Both the position numbers and the translations under genes were made by a program. Source: Solimonas sp047605265 (GTDB taxonomy: Bacteria > Pseudomonadota > Gammaproteobacteria > Nevskiales > Nevskiaceae). Taken from it: a stretch of DNA of 64,000 nt. Under the pieces are notes generated by a model that was given only the letters and a program-made list of their open reading frames with translations, ran no database searches and was not told the DNA's origin. Numbering within the stretch: position 1 is the first letter of the stretch; each line of letters starts with the position of its first letter. The stretch covers positions 49,380 through 113,379 of the forward strand of contig JASGFY010000001.1 of NCBI GenBank assembly GCA_047605265.1, given 5' to 3'. Of the stretch, positions 1 through 8,396 are shown in pieces.

Positions 1-688
1 GCGCGGTTACGCGACGATCGCCAACGGCGGCTTTGTCGTCGATCCATATTTTCTCGCCGAGGTGCGGGACGCCAGCGGTACGGTGCTGTTCAGCGCCAAG
101 CCGAAGCGTGCCTGCAGTGAGTGCGTCAACCAGCGTCTGGCCCAGGCAGCCAGTGCGGATTCCGCGGCACAGGTCGCGAGCAGCGGCACGACATCAGCCG
201 ACGATCTCGCGCCGCGCGCGATCGAACCGCAGATCATCTGGCTGATTACCGACATGATGCACGACGTCACCGTCAGGGGCACCGCAGCCAAGGTGCGCGA
301 ACTCGGCCGCGATGATCTTGCCGGCAAGACCGGCACGACGAACGATGAGACCGACGCCTGGTTCAACGGCTTCCAGAAGACGCAGGTCGGCGTGGCCTGG
401 GTCGGCTACGACCAGCCGACACCGCTCGGCCGCGGCGAAGTCGGCGCTCGCGCCGCGCTGCCGATTTGGATCGACTACATGCGCAGCGCGCTCAAGGGCG
501 TCCCCCAGGAACGTCTGCCGCGTCCGGCGGGGCTCGTCGAAGTGCGCATCGATCCGCAAACCGGCAAGCTGGCGCGTGCCGGCGCCGGCAGCGCGATCTT
601 CGAAACCGTGCAGCAGGATCATGTGCCGGAAGCCGACAGCAACGACGAACACGATCCGAACAAGGCTGGTCTTGAAGACTTGTACTGA
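1..688 (+). CDS. mrcA: Penicillin-binding protein 1A, C-terminal part (5' end outside window)
   Basis: The frame is open from the window edge, so only the last ~228 residues are present. They hold the end of the transpeptidase domain of a class A bifunctional penicillin-binding protein: the third active-site motif KTGTT followed by NDETDAWF, then a GYD segment, and a charged C-terminal tail ending EDLY. The full enzyme polymerises and cross-links peptidoglycan on the periplasmic face of the inner membrane. The catalytic SxxK and SxN motifs and the glycosyltransferase domain must lie upstream of base 1. PBP1A rather than 1B or 1C is chosen from the GYATIANGG and AWVGYD context; family is secure, subtype slightly less so. 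Confidence 0.9.
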   Translation, partial: RGYATIANGGFVVDPYFLAEVRDASGTVLFSAKPKRACSECVNQRLAQAASADSAAQVASSGTTSADDLAPRAIEPQIIWLITDMMHDVTVRGTAAKVRELGRDDLAGKTGTTNDETDAWFNGFQKTQVGVAWVGYDQPTPLGRGEVGARAALPIWIDYMRSALKGVPQERLPRPAGLVEVRIDPQTGKLARAGAGSAIFETVQQDHVPEADSNDEHDPNKAGLEDLY

Positions 689-697
689 GGCGTGGCG

Positions 698-1291
698 ATG
701 AACGGCCCCGATCGCAGCGGCATCGCAGAGGAGGCGGCTCGCATCATCTGCGAGGAAGCGTTGACCGACTATCGCGGCGCCAAGCAAAAAGCACTCGAAC
801 GCCTGGGACTGCCACCGCGGACGCCGTTGCCGGACAATGCACGCATCGAAGCCGCTGTGATCGATTATCTGCGCCTGTTTGGCGGCAAGTCTTACGAAGC
901 CCGCTTGCGCCGCATGCGCAAGCTGGCGCCGCGCCTGATGCGGCGGCTCAAGACATTCGAGCCGCGACTGACCGGCAGCGCTGTCAGCGGCGCCGTCACC
1001 GCCGCACATCGTCTGCAACTGCACGTCTTCGCTGATCAAGCGGAATCGCTCGATGTGTTCCTGATGGAACTCGGCATCGACTACGACGAAGGTGAACGGC
1101 GTTATCGTTATCCTGATGGCCGCGACGTAGCGATTCCACTGGCACGTTTCGAATTCGACGGCGTCGGCATCGACATCGCCGTGTTCCCGCACGGCGAGTT
1201 GAAGCGACCGCCGCTCAGCCCGAACGACGGTCTCCCGTACAAGCGACTGGATCTGACCGAAGCGGAACGTCTTGCGTCGATCTCGGGTTGA
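698..1291 (+). CDS. Nucleotidyltransferase-like conserved protein
   Basis: A 197-residue soluble protein. The N-terminal third is a helical basic segment (about residues 10-90, rich in Arg, Leu and Ala). It is followed by FEPRLTGSAVSGAV and an alternating hydrophobic region with DQAESLDVFL and GVGIDIAVFP, which resembles the G-S plus acidic-pair layout of the nucleotidyltransferase superfamily. I see no assigned substrate. The ATG at 698 is preferred over a GTG at 692 because a GAGG sequence sits at 687-690, seven bases upstream of the ATG. It follows mrcA by nine bases and converges on gyrB with a 20-base gap. The nucleotidyltransferase label is inference from motif spacing. Confidence 0.7.
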   Translation: MNGPDRSGIAEEAARIICEEALTDYRGAKQKALERLGLPPRTPLPDNARIEAAVIDYLRLFGGKSYEARLRRMRKLAPRLMRRLKTFEPRLTGSAVSGAVTAAHRLQLHVFADQAESLDVFLMELGIDYDEGERRYRYPDGRDVAIPLARFEFDGVGIDIAVFPHGELKRPPLSPNDGLPYKRLDLTEAERLASISG

Positions 1292-1311
1292 AGTCGTTGC
1301 GGGCTACGCGC

Positions 1312-3807
1312 TTACAAGTCGAGGTTACCGACCAGCAGCGCGTTCTTCTCGATGAATTCGCGCCGCGGTTCGACCTGTTCGCCCATCAGCGTCGTGAAGA
1401 TCTGATCGGCCGCGACAACGTCTTCGACGTCCACTTTCACCAGACGGCGATTCTTCGGTTCCAGGGTCGTTTCGCTGAGCTGCTCGGGATTCATCTCGCC
1501 GAGTCCCTTGTAGCGCTGGACGTGCAGGCCGCGGCGGGCTTCGCCGAGCAGCCAATCGTAAGCCTCGTCGAAACGGCCGGCCACGACGGCGCTGCGCTCG
1601 CCGCGCTTCACTTGCAGACCTGCCTCGCCGAGAGCAAGGAGCCGGCCGCGCAGCGCAGCAATTCGCTGGTAATCCAGTCCGGAGAAGAAATCGCTATTAA
1701 AAGCAGTGACTTGCTCGTTTCCATGAATGCTGCGGCGGACTTCGACCAAGGGACCCTCGGCGCTCATGCGCGCGCTCACATGAAATTGCCCGCGCAAGCC
1801 CTCACCGTTGAGCGCGGCAGCATAGCGAACTTCCCAGGCCGTCAGCGCATCAGCGCTGTGCTCGGGCACTGGTGCAAGGCGCGCCAGCTCGGTCAGCACG
1901 TGATGATCGTAGCGACGGCCGAGACGCTCGATCAGTTCATTGACGGCGGCATACTCGCGGGTCAATTCGACGAGCGCTTCCTCTGTCAGCGGACCGTTTT
2001 CCGTGAGCACGCTGGCGCCGTCCAATGCCGTGTCGATCAGCCACTCGTTGAGCTCATGCTCGTCTTTAACGTAAGTCTCGCTCTTGCCGCTCTTGAGCTT
2101 GTACAGCGGCGGCTGGGCGATATAAACGTGGCCCCGCTCGACCAGCGTATACATGTGGCGGTAGAAGAACGTCAGCAGCAGCGTGCGAATGTGCGCGCCG
2201 TCGACGTCGGCGTCGGTCATGATGATGATGCGGTGATAGCGCAGCTTTTCCGGCTTAAACTCGTCCTTGCCGATGCCGCAGCCGAGCGCCGTGATCAGCG
2301 TCGCCACTTCCTGCGATGAGAGCATCTTCTCGAGACGTGCGCGCTCGACGTTGAGAATCTTGCCCTTCAGGGGCAGGATGGCCTGGAATTGACGGTCGCG
2401 TCCCTGCTTCGCCGAGCCGCCGGCCGAATCACCCTCGACCAGAAACAGCTCGGACTTCGCCGGATCCTTTTCCTGACAGTCGGCCAGCTTGCCCGGCAGA
2501 CCGATGCCGTCGAGAACCCCCTTGCGGCGCGTCATTTCGCGCGCCTTGCGCGCCGCTTCACGAGCGGTGGCGGCTTCGACGATCTTGCCGCAGATCACCT
2601 TGGCCTCCGCCGGACGTTCGAGAAGGAACTCGGCGAGTTTCTCGGCGACGACTTCCTCGACCGCCGGACGCGCCTCGCTCGACACCAATTTCATCTTGGT
2701 CTGCGACGCGAATTTCGGATCCGGCATCTTGACCGACAGCACGCAAGCCAAGCCTTCACGCATATCGTCGCCGGTGACGTCAACCTTGGCTTTCCTGGCG
2801 TACTCGTTTTCTTCGATGAATTTGTTGATGACGCGCGTCATCGCCGCGCGCAACCCGGTCAGATGCGTGCCGCCGTCCGACTGCGGAATATTGTTCGTGA
2901 AACACAGCACCTGTTCCTGATAGCTGTCGTTCCATTGCATGGCGACTTCGACCGTCACCTGCACCGTGGAACCGCTGCCCACCTGCACCTCGGCGAGGCC
3001 GCTCGAATAGAAAACCGTCGGGTGCAACGTCGTTTTGGCCTTGTTGATGTAATCGACGAAGCCTTTCACGCCACCGGAGAAAGCAAAGTCCTCTTCCTTG
3101 CCGCTGCGTTCGTCGATCAGGCGAATTCGCACGCCGTTATTGAGAAACGACAGCTCGCGCAAGCGCTTCGCCAGCACCTCGTAGTGGTATTCGACCTTGC
3201 CGAAGATCTCCTCGTCGGCGAAGAAATGCACCTCGGTGCCGCGCTTGTCGGTTTCGCCGAGCACCTTCAGAGGCGAGACCTCGACACCCTTGTGGATCTC
3301 GATAACCCGGTCCACCGCGGCACCGCGATTAAATTCAATGAAATGCTTTTTTCCGTCACGACGGATCGTCAGCTTCAGCCATTTGCTGAGCGCGTTGACG
3401 CACGAGACACCAACGCCATGCAAACCGCCCGAGACCTTGTAGCTGTTCTGGTTGAACTTGCCTCCTGCATGCAGCACGCACATGACAATTTCGGCAGCTG
3501 TGCGCTTGGGTTCGTGCTTGTCGTCGAACTTCACCCCGACCGGGATGCCGCGACCGTTGTCGGTCACCGAAATCGAATTGTCTGCGTGAATCGTCACCAC
3601 GATGTCGTCGCAGTGACCCGCCAGCGCTTCATCGATTGCATTGTCGACAACCTCGAACACCATGTGGTGCAGACCGGTGCCGTCGGACGTATCACCGATG
3701 TACATGCCAGGACGCTTGCGGACCGCTTCGAGGCCTTCGAGCTGCTGGATACTGGATTCGTCGTAAGCGGAAGTCGGCTGCGCGGTCATCGGGTTCAACT
3801 CAGACAT
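1312..3807 (-). CDS. gyrB: DNA gyrase subunit B
   Basis: ATPase subunit of DNA gyrase, 831 residues, which with GyrA introduces negative supercoils. The GHKL ATPase region holds VVDNAIDEALAGH near residues 53-65 and the GGLHGVG ATP lid near 127. The TOPRIM domain has EGDSAGG at 458-464 and the metal-binding DADVDG at 532-537. The C-terminal gyrB motif GLGEMNPEQLSETTLEP is present. The ~170-residue insert after TOPRIM, typical of gammaproteobacterial GyrB, explains the length (E. coli has 804). It is the last gene of the dnaA-dnaN-recF-gyrB series, separated from recF by 74 bases that hold a DnaA-box match and a 15-bp palindrome, so it may have its own promoter. Confidence 0.98.
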   Translation of the reverse strand: MSELNPMTAQPTSAYDESSIQQLEGLEAVRKRPGMYIGDTSDGTGLHHMVFEVVDNAIDEALAGHCDDIVVTIHADNSISVTDNGRGIPVGVKFDDKHEPKRTAAEIVMCVLHAGGKFNQNSYKVSGGLHGVGVSCVNALSKWLKLTIRRDGKKHFIEFNRGAAVDRVIEIHKGVEVSPLKVLGETDKRGTEVHFFADEEIFGKVEYHYEVLAKRLRELSFLNNGVRIRLIDERSGKEEDFAFSGGVKGFVDYINKAKTTLHPTVFYSSGLAEVQVGSGSTVQVTVEVAMQWNDSYQEQVLCFTNNIPQSDGGTHLTGLRAAMTRVINKFIEENEYARKAKVDVTGDDMREGLACVLSVKMPDPKFASQTKMKLVSSEARPAVEEVVAEKLAEFLLERPAEAKVICGKIVEAATAREAARKAREMTRRKGVLDGIGLPGKLADCQEKDPAKSELFLVEGDSAGGSAKQGRDRQFQAILPLKGKILNVERARLEKMLSSQEVATLITALGCGIGKDEFKPEKLRYHRIIIMTDADVDGAHIRTLLLTFFYRHMYTLVERGHVYIAQPPLYKLKSGKSETYVKDEHELNEWLIDTALDGASVLTENGPLTEEALVELTREYAAVNELIERLGRRYDHHVLTELARLAPVPEHSADALTAWEVRYAAALNGEGLRGQFHVSARMSAEGPLVEVRRSIHGNEQVTAFNSDFFSGLDYQRIAALRGRLLALGEAGLQVKRGERSAVVAGRFDEAYDWLLGEARRGLHVQRYKGLGEMNPEQLSETTLEPKNRRLVKVDVEDVVAADQIFTTLMGEQVEPRREFIEKNALLVGNLDL

Positions 3808-3827
3808 GAAGGGATAATTTTAGCACT

Positions 3828-3842
3828 GGCAGAGGCTCTGCC
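3828..3842. repeat. 15-bp palindrome in the recF-gyrB gap
   Basis: GGCAGAGGCTCTGCC reads as two 7-base arms around one base. It lies 21 bases upstream of the gyrB start, in the position of a promoter or 5' leader. It could be an operator or a small leader hairpin. There is no U-tract, so it is not a terminator. Confidence 0.4.
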
Positions 3843-3845
3843 CGT

Positions 3846-3854
3846 TGTGCATAA
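3846..3854 (-). promoter_or_regulatory. DnaA box match between recF and gyrB
   Basis: The minus strand reads TTATGCACA, a full match to the DnaA consensus TTATNCACA. It lies directly upstream of gyrB and beside the 15-bp palindrome. A role in DnaA control of gyrB or in the extended origin is inferred from position. Confidence 0.5.
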
Positions 3855-3881
3855 ACTTGGGGATATAGGGCTCATATGAGG

Positions 3882-4946
3882 TCAATGACGCACGACGCCA
3901 TGTTCCACGTGGAACACCGCCGGATCGACCTGCTTTAGCACGCTGCTCAGATCGAATGACGTCATAAAGACTTGACCTGCATAGCTTTGCAATTCTTTCA
4001 GCAAAGCCTTCTGATAATGGGGCGCCAGCTCCGCGCTGAAGTCATCAACCAAGAGGACGGGCGCCATACCGATCTGTGCATGAATATGCTCGCACTGCGA
4101 AAGCAGCAATCCCGCCAGCAGCAGTTTCTGTTGTCCGCGGCTGATGCGATGTCTCACACTGCGATCGTTTGCCCGAATCTTCAATTCGGCCCGATGAGGT
4201 CCGTTGGCAGTAGTCGTCAACTGAAAATCCCGCCGTCGGTCCTGCGCCAAGGCTTCGCGGAGCGAAAGCACAGGATTCCAGCCAGGCTGCAGCTCGAAGG
4301 TCCACTCTCCTTCAGCCAGCAGCGACTGAACTTTTTCCTTCGCTCTTTCCGTGATCGCCTCAAGATGTCGACGTCGCAGACGATGCAACAATTCACCACT
4401 GTCCGCCAGTTCTGGCTCCCAGGCAGCGACCTCACGCTCGCCACGGCCCAAGCGTAAAAGTTGATTTCTTTGTCTCAGCGCGCGCCGGTAGCGTCGCCAG
4501 ATATCAAGAAAGGAATGTTCCACGTGGAACACCCCCCAATCGATGAAGCTTCGCCGGTATGTCGGACCTTCCTGCAATACCCGATGCATGCCGGGCTCGA
4601 AGATCTGTGTCGGACATAGTCGCAGCAATTCGGAAGCACCACTCGTTCGCCCGTCGATACGAGCCTCCTGACCTTTTCCATCCCAGCGCAAACCAGCGGT
4701 ATGATCAAATCCGGAATCCGAGTGAAGACGAGCAAACAGCGTCCACTGCCTTCTTTTGTTCCCCAGCAATTCCTGTGGCGAATTGCCACGGAACGATCGT
4801 CCGCGATTCAGGCAATACAACATTTCCAGCAAAGTCGTTTTGCCAGCGGCGTTTTCGCCCACAAACAAATTGAGCCTACCGTCGATCGGCAGGCTCAATT
4901 GATCAAACAGACGAAAATTATCGGCTCTGAGCTGGGCGATCCGCAT
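3882..4946 (-). CDS. recF: DNA replication and repair protein RecF
   Basis: SMC-like ATPase that helps load RecA on gapped DNA together with RecO and RecR; 354 residues, normal length. The Walker A motif GENAAGKT is at residues 30-37, an ABC-type signature SRGQQKLLLAG lies in the C-terminal half, and the Walker B region LLVDDFSAEL follows. It sits between dnaN and gyrB in the conserved order. Oddity: the coding sequence contains two perfect parS-like 16-mers, translated as FHVEH at residues 140-144 and again six residues before the C-terminus; these pentapeptides look imposed by the DNA site rather than by RecF function. The ATG at 4946 begins the usual MRI start of the family. Confidence 0.97.
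   Translation of the reverse strand: MRIAQLRADNFRLFDQLSLPIDGRLNLFVGENAAGKTTLLEMLYCLNRGRSFRGNSPQELLGNKRRQWTLFARLHSDSGFDHTAGLRWDGKGQEARIDGRTSGASELLRLCPTQIFEPGMHRVLQEGPTYRRSFIDWGVFHVEHSFLDIWRRYRRALRQRNQLLRLGRGEREVAAWEPELADSGELLHRLRRRHLEAITERAKEKVQSLLAEGEWTFELQPGWNPVLSLREALAQDRRRDFQLTTTANGPHRAELKIRANDRSVRHRISRGQQKLLLAGLLLSQCEHIHAQIGMAPVLLVDDFSAELAPHYQKALLKELQSYAGQVFMTSFDLSSVLKQVDPAVFHVEHGVVRH
3901..3916. promoter_or_regulatory. parS-like centromere site 1 (inside recF 3' end)
   Basis: TGTTCCACGTGGAACA is a perfect 16-bp palindrome and matches the ParB-binding parS sequence known from Pseudomonas and relatives (variant of TGTTTCACGTGAAACA). It lies within recF near its stop codon. parA and parB are not in the window. 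Identity to the known consensus and the origin-proximal location make this a strong call. Confidence 0.9.
4516..4531. promoter_or_regulatory. parS-like centromere site 2 (inside recF)
   Basis: A second copy of TGTTCCACGTGGAACA, identical over all 16 bases to the copy at 3901 and 615 bases away, in the same reading phase of recF (codes for FHVEH). Paired parS sites close to oriC are typical for ParB loading on primary chromosomes. Confidence 0.9.
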
Positions 4947-4984
4947 CGAATCCCTCAGCGCTCCTTCTCGTGCCAGATCAAAGA

Positions 4985-6085
4985 TCAGAGCCGCATCGGC
5001 ATGACGACGTATTTGCTCGCCAGATTGTCGGCCGCATGAATGAGACCGCTCGAGTCGGCGTTCTTCAGTTCCATCACGAATTGTTCGCTATTCAAAGCGC
5101 CCAGTGCGTCGAGAAGATAGTTCACGTTGAAACCGATCTCGATCGCTCCTCCCTCATAACTGACCTCGAGGTCCTCTTCCGCTTCTTCGTGTTCCGGGTT
5201 GTGCGTCTGCAGGCTGAGCTTGCTGCCTTCGATCGTCAGGCGCACGCCGCGAAACTTCTCATTCGACAGAATCGCTGTACGCGCCAGCGCACGCTTGACG
5301 ATCTCCCGGTCGGCCTGCAGACGCTTGTCTCCCGATTCCGGAACGACGCGCTCATAATCCGGGAAACGGCCATCGATCAACTTGGTCGTCAGGCGCACGA
5401 CATCCAGATCGACTTCGATCTGCGTTGCACCGATTTTGACCATTGCCGGCTCCTCCGTCGCATCGAGCAGGCGCTGCAATTCGAGAACCGCCTTGCGAGG
5501 CACGATCACCTGAATTCGATCACTGATTCCGGTCGCCAGTTCGATTTCGCTCAAGGCCAACCGATGGCCATCCGTTGCTACCGCACGAACGCGCTTGGCG
5601 TCAACTTCGAGCAGCGTGCCATTCAAGTAATAGCGGACGTCCTGTTGAGCCATCGCAAACTGCGTTCGTTCGATGATGCCCTTCAGTTGCTGGCGCGGCA
5701 CTGACAAAGTCCTGCCTTCGGCAACCCGGCCCAAAGCTGGAAATTCGTCAGCCTTCAGGCATGACAGCGAGTAACGGCTGCGTCCCGACTGCAGCAATGC
5801 CTTATCGCCGCCGATATCGAGATTGATCTCGGCCCCTTCCGGCAGACCTCGACAGATATCGAAAAGCTTGCGGGCCGGTACCGTTGCGCGGCCTGGCGAA
5901 AGATTCTGCACGCGTGCGCGCGCTTCCAACTCGATCTCCAAGTCAGTTCCGGTTACGACCAGCTCGTCATCCTTGAGCTCGAGCAAAAAGTTGGACAGGA
6001 CGGGCAAGGTCTGACGTCGTTCGACGACGCCAATTACGGCGGATAGCGCGGACAACAACTCGTTTCGACCGACTTGCAGTTTCAT
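4985..6085 (-). CDS. dnaN: DNA polymerase III beta subunit (sliding clamp)
   Basis: Ring-shaped processivity clamp that tethers Pol III and other polymerases to DNA. The 366-residue length equals that of E. coli DnaN. It starts MKLQVGRNELLSAL and ends with the clamp C-terminus YVVMPMRL. The ATG at 6085 is preferred over a TTG twelve bases upstream because the ATG has AAGG at good spacing and gives the family start MKL. It is transcribed after dnaA with a 240-base gap that appears to hold the origin, and 38 bases separate it from recF. Confidence 0.97.
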   Translation of the reverse strand: MKLQVGRNELLSALSAVIGVVERRQTLPVLSNFLLELKDDELVVTGTDLEIELEARARVQNLSPGRATVPARKLFDICRGLPEGAEINLDIGGDKALLQSGRSRYSLSCLKADEFPALGRVAEGRTLSVPRQQLKGIIERTQFAMAQQDVRYYLNGTLLEVDAKRVRAVATDGHRLALSEIELATGISDRIQVIVPRKAVLELQRLLDATEEPAMVKIGATQIEVDLDVVRLTTKLIDGRFPDYERVVPESGDKRLQADREIVKRALARTAILSNEKFRGVRLTIEGSKLSLQTHNPEHEEAEEDLEVSYEGGAIEIGFNVNYLLDALGALNSEQFVMELKNADSSGLIHAADNLASKYVVMPMRL

Positions 6086-6097
6086 AGCCTTATCCAA

Positions 6098-6325
6098 TCA
6101 CTTTTGTCTTCAAATAAATTCAGAATCCAACAACAATAACGTGCTATGCACCTTGTTAATAAATTTATATTTTAATTTAAATTCAAATACTTAATGTGAA
6201 AAAACGACTGCAGTCAAAGCCGAGCAGTAGACCTTGTTTCCTGTGGATAGAATCTGGATCAATTCTATCCACAGCTTGCTCGTCGCACAGTCCCTGCTTC
6301 CATGCCCTACGCTGCGCACAGCTTG
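6098..6325. other. oriC: Candidate chromosomal origin of replication (oriC), dnaN-dnaA gap
   Basis: This gap is conspicuously AT-rich in an otherwise GC-rich window; bases about 6105-6200 are mostly A and T, with long runs around 6156-6195, as expected for a DNA-unwinding element. It is followed by two DnaA boxes in inverted orientation at 6242-6250 and 6265-6273. A further perfect box lies upstream of dnaA (7760-7768). Location between dnaN and dnaA, AT content and boxes together support oriC. In some Pseudomonas the functional origin is on the rpmH side of dnaA, so that side is the alternative. Confidence 0.75.
6241..6274. repeat. Inverted repeat of two DnaA boxes
   Basis: The arms CTGTGGATAGAAT (6241-6253) and ATTCTATCCACAG (6262-6274) are perfect reverse complements separated by 8 bases. 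Each contains the DnaA box variant CTATCCACA. The unit stands at the GC-rich edge of the AT-rich stretch, 52 bases after the end of dnaA. The symmetry suggests paired DnaA binding flanking the unwinding element. Confidence 0.8.
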
Positions 6326-7666
6326 TCAAAAACCGAGCTGGCGCTGCAGATTTTCGTAGTCCTCGCGGTATTTCACATCCTCCTCCCGCAGTTCAGCGAT
6401 CTTGCGGCAGGCATGTAGCACCGTCGTGTGATCCTTTCCGAACGATTCGCCGATTTCCGGCAAGGAGTGCTGCGTCAACTCCTTGGCCAGCGCCATCGCG
6501 ACCTGACGTGGACGCGCCAGTGAGCGCGTGCGGCGCGGCGAGTTCAGGTCAGTGACGCGGATGTTGTAGTACGCGGCAACGGTGCGCTTGATGTTGTCGA
6601 TCGTCACCATGCGCTCGTAAGCGGCGAGCATGTCCTTTAGCGTGGCTCTCGCGAATTCGACGGTCAGGGGTTCGCCGCGCAGCCGCGAGCTGGCGGACAG
6701 GCGCAACAATGCGCCTTCGAGTTCGCGTACGTTGGAGCGCACGCGCTGGGCGACGAACAGCGCCACTTCCTTCGGCAGATCAACCTTGTTCTGATCGGCC
6801 TTGGCGAGCAGGATCGCGACGCGCGTTTCCAGATCCGGCGGTTCGACGGCGACGGCGAGGCCCCAGGTGAAGCGTGATTTGAGGCGGTCGTCGATGCCGT
6901 CGACATCTTTCGGATAGCGGTCCGAGGTCAATACGATCTGTTTACGGCCGTCGATCAGCGCGTTGAACGTATGGAAGAACTCTTCCTGCGTACGCTCCTT
7001 GTGCGCGAAGAAATGAATGTCGTCGATCAGTAGGGCATCGATCGAGCGATAAAGGTTCTTGAACTCGTCCATGCGACCATGGCGGATCGCCGCGGTGAAC
7101 TGGTTCATCCACTGCTCGGCGCCCACGTAGACGACGCGGGCGCGCTGGCTCGATCCCTGGATCGCATTACCGACGGCGTGCATCAAATGCGTTTTGCCGA
7201 GGCCAGAGCTGCCGTAGACCAGCAGCGGGTTGTAGGTCCCGCCGGGTGTCTCGACGACGTGCTGCGCTGCGGCACGCGCGTGCGAGTTCGATTTGCCCTC
7301 GATGAAATTTTCAAAGGTGTAATCGGGATTCAGGCGGCCCGAAGGCAGCGGCGCCGGCTCTTCGATCGCCGGAATTGGCGCCGATTCGATGCTCGAGGCG
7401 GGCGGCGTGCTGCGCGGATCGGCCGCGCCAACGGCCAGATCGACGTCGGCGATGTTCCTGCCGCCGTTGATGCGAACGCCGCGACGGATTAGCTCGAGGA
7501 AATCCTGGCGGACGCGCTCAACGACCATGCGGTTGGGCGCCAGCAGAGTCAGGCGGTCGCGGACGAATACGGGCTGCAGCGGGCGGATCCAGGTATGGAT
7601 GTCGCGATCCGGCAATTCCCCTTCAAGCCAGCGCACGCACTGGGCCCAGAGATCCTCTTCTTGCAT
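6326..7666 (-). CDS. dnaA: Chromosomal replication initiator DnaA
   Basis: AAA+ initiator that binds DnaA boxes and opens oriC; 446 residues, normal length. Domain I is at residues 1-75, followed by a Pro/Ser-rich linker (about 85-110). The Walker A motif GSSGLGKT is at 152-159 and the Walker B motif LLIDDIHF near 212-219. The C-terminal helix-turn-helix contains the DnaA signature DHTTVLHACRKI. It begins MQEEDLWAQC. The divergent gene upstream is rpmH, and the shared region holds a perfect DnaA box, consistent with autoregulation. Confidence 0.98.
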   Translation of the reverse strand: MQEEDLWAQCVRWLEGELPDRDIHTWIRPLQPVFVRDRLTLLAPNRMVVERVRQDFLELIRRGVRINGGRNIADVDLAVGAADPRSTPPASSIESAPIPAIEEPAPLPSGRLNPDYTFENFIEGKSNSHARAAAQHVVETPGGTYNPLLVYGSSGLGKTHLMHAVGNAIQGSSQRARVVYVGAEQWMNQFTAAIRHGRMDEFKNLYRSIDALLIDDIHFFAHKERTQEEFFHTFNALIDGRKQIVLTSDRYPKDVDGIDDRLKSRFTWGLAVAVEPPDLETRVAILLAKADQNKVDLPKEVALFVAQRVRSNVRELEGALLRLSASSRLRGEPLTVEFARATLKDMLAAYERMVTIDNIKRTVAAYYNIRVTDLNSPRRTRSLARPRQVAMALAKELTQHSLPEIGESFGKDHTTVLHACRKIAELREEDVKYREDYENLQRQLGF

Positions 7667-7759
7667 TGCTTCTTTGCGATGTCGTGCCGGCCGCGACGAC
7701 GGCCGACAGCAGTGGGAGCGCCTTGCGCCGGGCAGGAAGTTTATAGCGTCGATAACAGC

Positions 7760-7768
7760 TTATCCACA
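7760..7768 (+). promoter_or_regulatory. DnaA box upstream of dnaA
   Basis: TTATCCACA is a perfect DnaA box in the dnaA-rpmH gap. A degenerate partner TGTGGAGAG follows at 7772-7780, so the two form a small palindrome (CCACAG, one base, CTGTGG). It is likely used for DnaA autoregulation or as part of the origin. Confidence 0.75.
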
Positions 7769-7798
7769 GCCTGTGGAGAGATCGGAGCCGCGGCGCGC

Positions 7799-7827
7799 TT
7801 GAACACATTTCCGCCAGCCGATACACT
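7799..7827 (+). promoter_or_regulatory. Sigma70-type promoter for rpmH
   Basis: TTGAAC at 7799-7804 and TACACT at 7822-7827 with a 17-base spacer, 38 bases upstream of the rpmH ATG. The spacing is ideal. Prediction from sequence only. Confidence 0.6.
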
Positions 7828-7864
7828 CCGCGCCCTTTTGTGTTCTCAAACGTTCAGGTGATTC

Positions 7865-8002
7865 ATGTCCAAGCGCACTTATCAGCCGAAGAAGCTGCGC
7901 CGCAAGCGCACCCATGGCTTCCGTGCCCGCATGGCGACCAAGGGCGGCCGTCTCGTGCTGTCGCGTCGCCGCGCCAAGGGCCGCAAGCGGCTCGTCCCGT
8001 AA
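7865..8002 (+). CDS. rpmH: 50S ribosomal protein L34
   Basis: A 45-residue, highly basic ribosomal protein of the large subunit. The sequence begins MSKRTYQPKKLRRKRTHGFR and ends KGRKRLVP, matching L34 along its whole length; a Ser follows the initiator Met where many relatives begin MKRTY. It leads the rpmH-rnpA-yidD-yidC-mnmE run and diverges from dnaA, the classic origin-side arrangement. Confidence 0.97.
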   Translation: MSKRTYQPKKLRRKRTHGFRARMATKGGRLVLSRRRAKGRKRLVP

Positions 8003-8018
8003 GGCTGGCAATGCCGCG

Positions 8019-8396
8019 ATGACGGCGCGCTTTCCGCGGCGCGCCCGCCTGCTCAAGCCCGCTGAGTTCAAGTCGGTTTTCGAACGCGGGTTTCGGATCC
8101 ACGAAAAGGGTTTGACAGCGGTCGCGGCGCCCAATACCGTCGGCCACGCCCGGCTCGGTCTGGCGGTATCCAAGAAGGCCGTGGCGCTGTCGGTCGAACG
8201 GAACCGCATCAAGCGCCAGATTCGCGAAAGCTTTCGCCTGAATCAGCAACGTCTGCCGGCAAGCGATCTTGTCGTCCTCGTCAAACCCGGCAGCCGGATG
8301 CTGCAATCGCCGCAGCTGCGCCAGAACCTGGAGCGATTGTGGAACCGCATTTCAGCTTCTTCGGCCGCTTCCTCGGGCGCTGCGCCGTCTTCCTGA
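8019..8396 (+). CDS. rnpA: Ribonuclease P protein component
   Basis: Protein subunit of RNase P, which assists the catalytic RNA in trimming the 5' leader of tRNA precursors. The 125-residue sequence begins MTARFPRRARLLKPAEF and carries the family motif ERNRIKRQIRESFR near the centre. The frame is open further upstream, but the ATG at 8019, 16 bases after rpmH, gives the normal family start. Its 3' end overlaps the predicted start of yidD by 58 bases. Confidence 0.95.
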   Translation: MTARFPRRARLLKPAEFKSVFERGFRIHEKGLTAVAAPNTVGHARLGLAVSKKAVALSVERNRIKRQIRESFRLNQQRLPASDLVVLVKPGSRMLQSPQLRQNLERLWNRISASSAASSGAAPSS

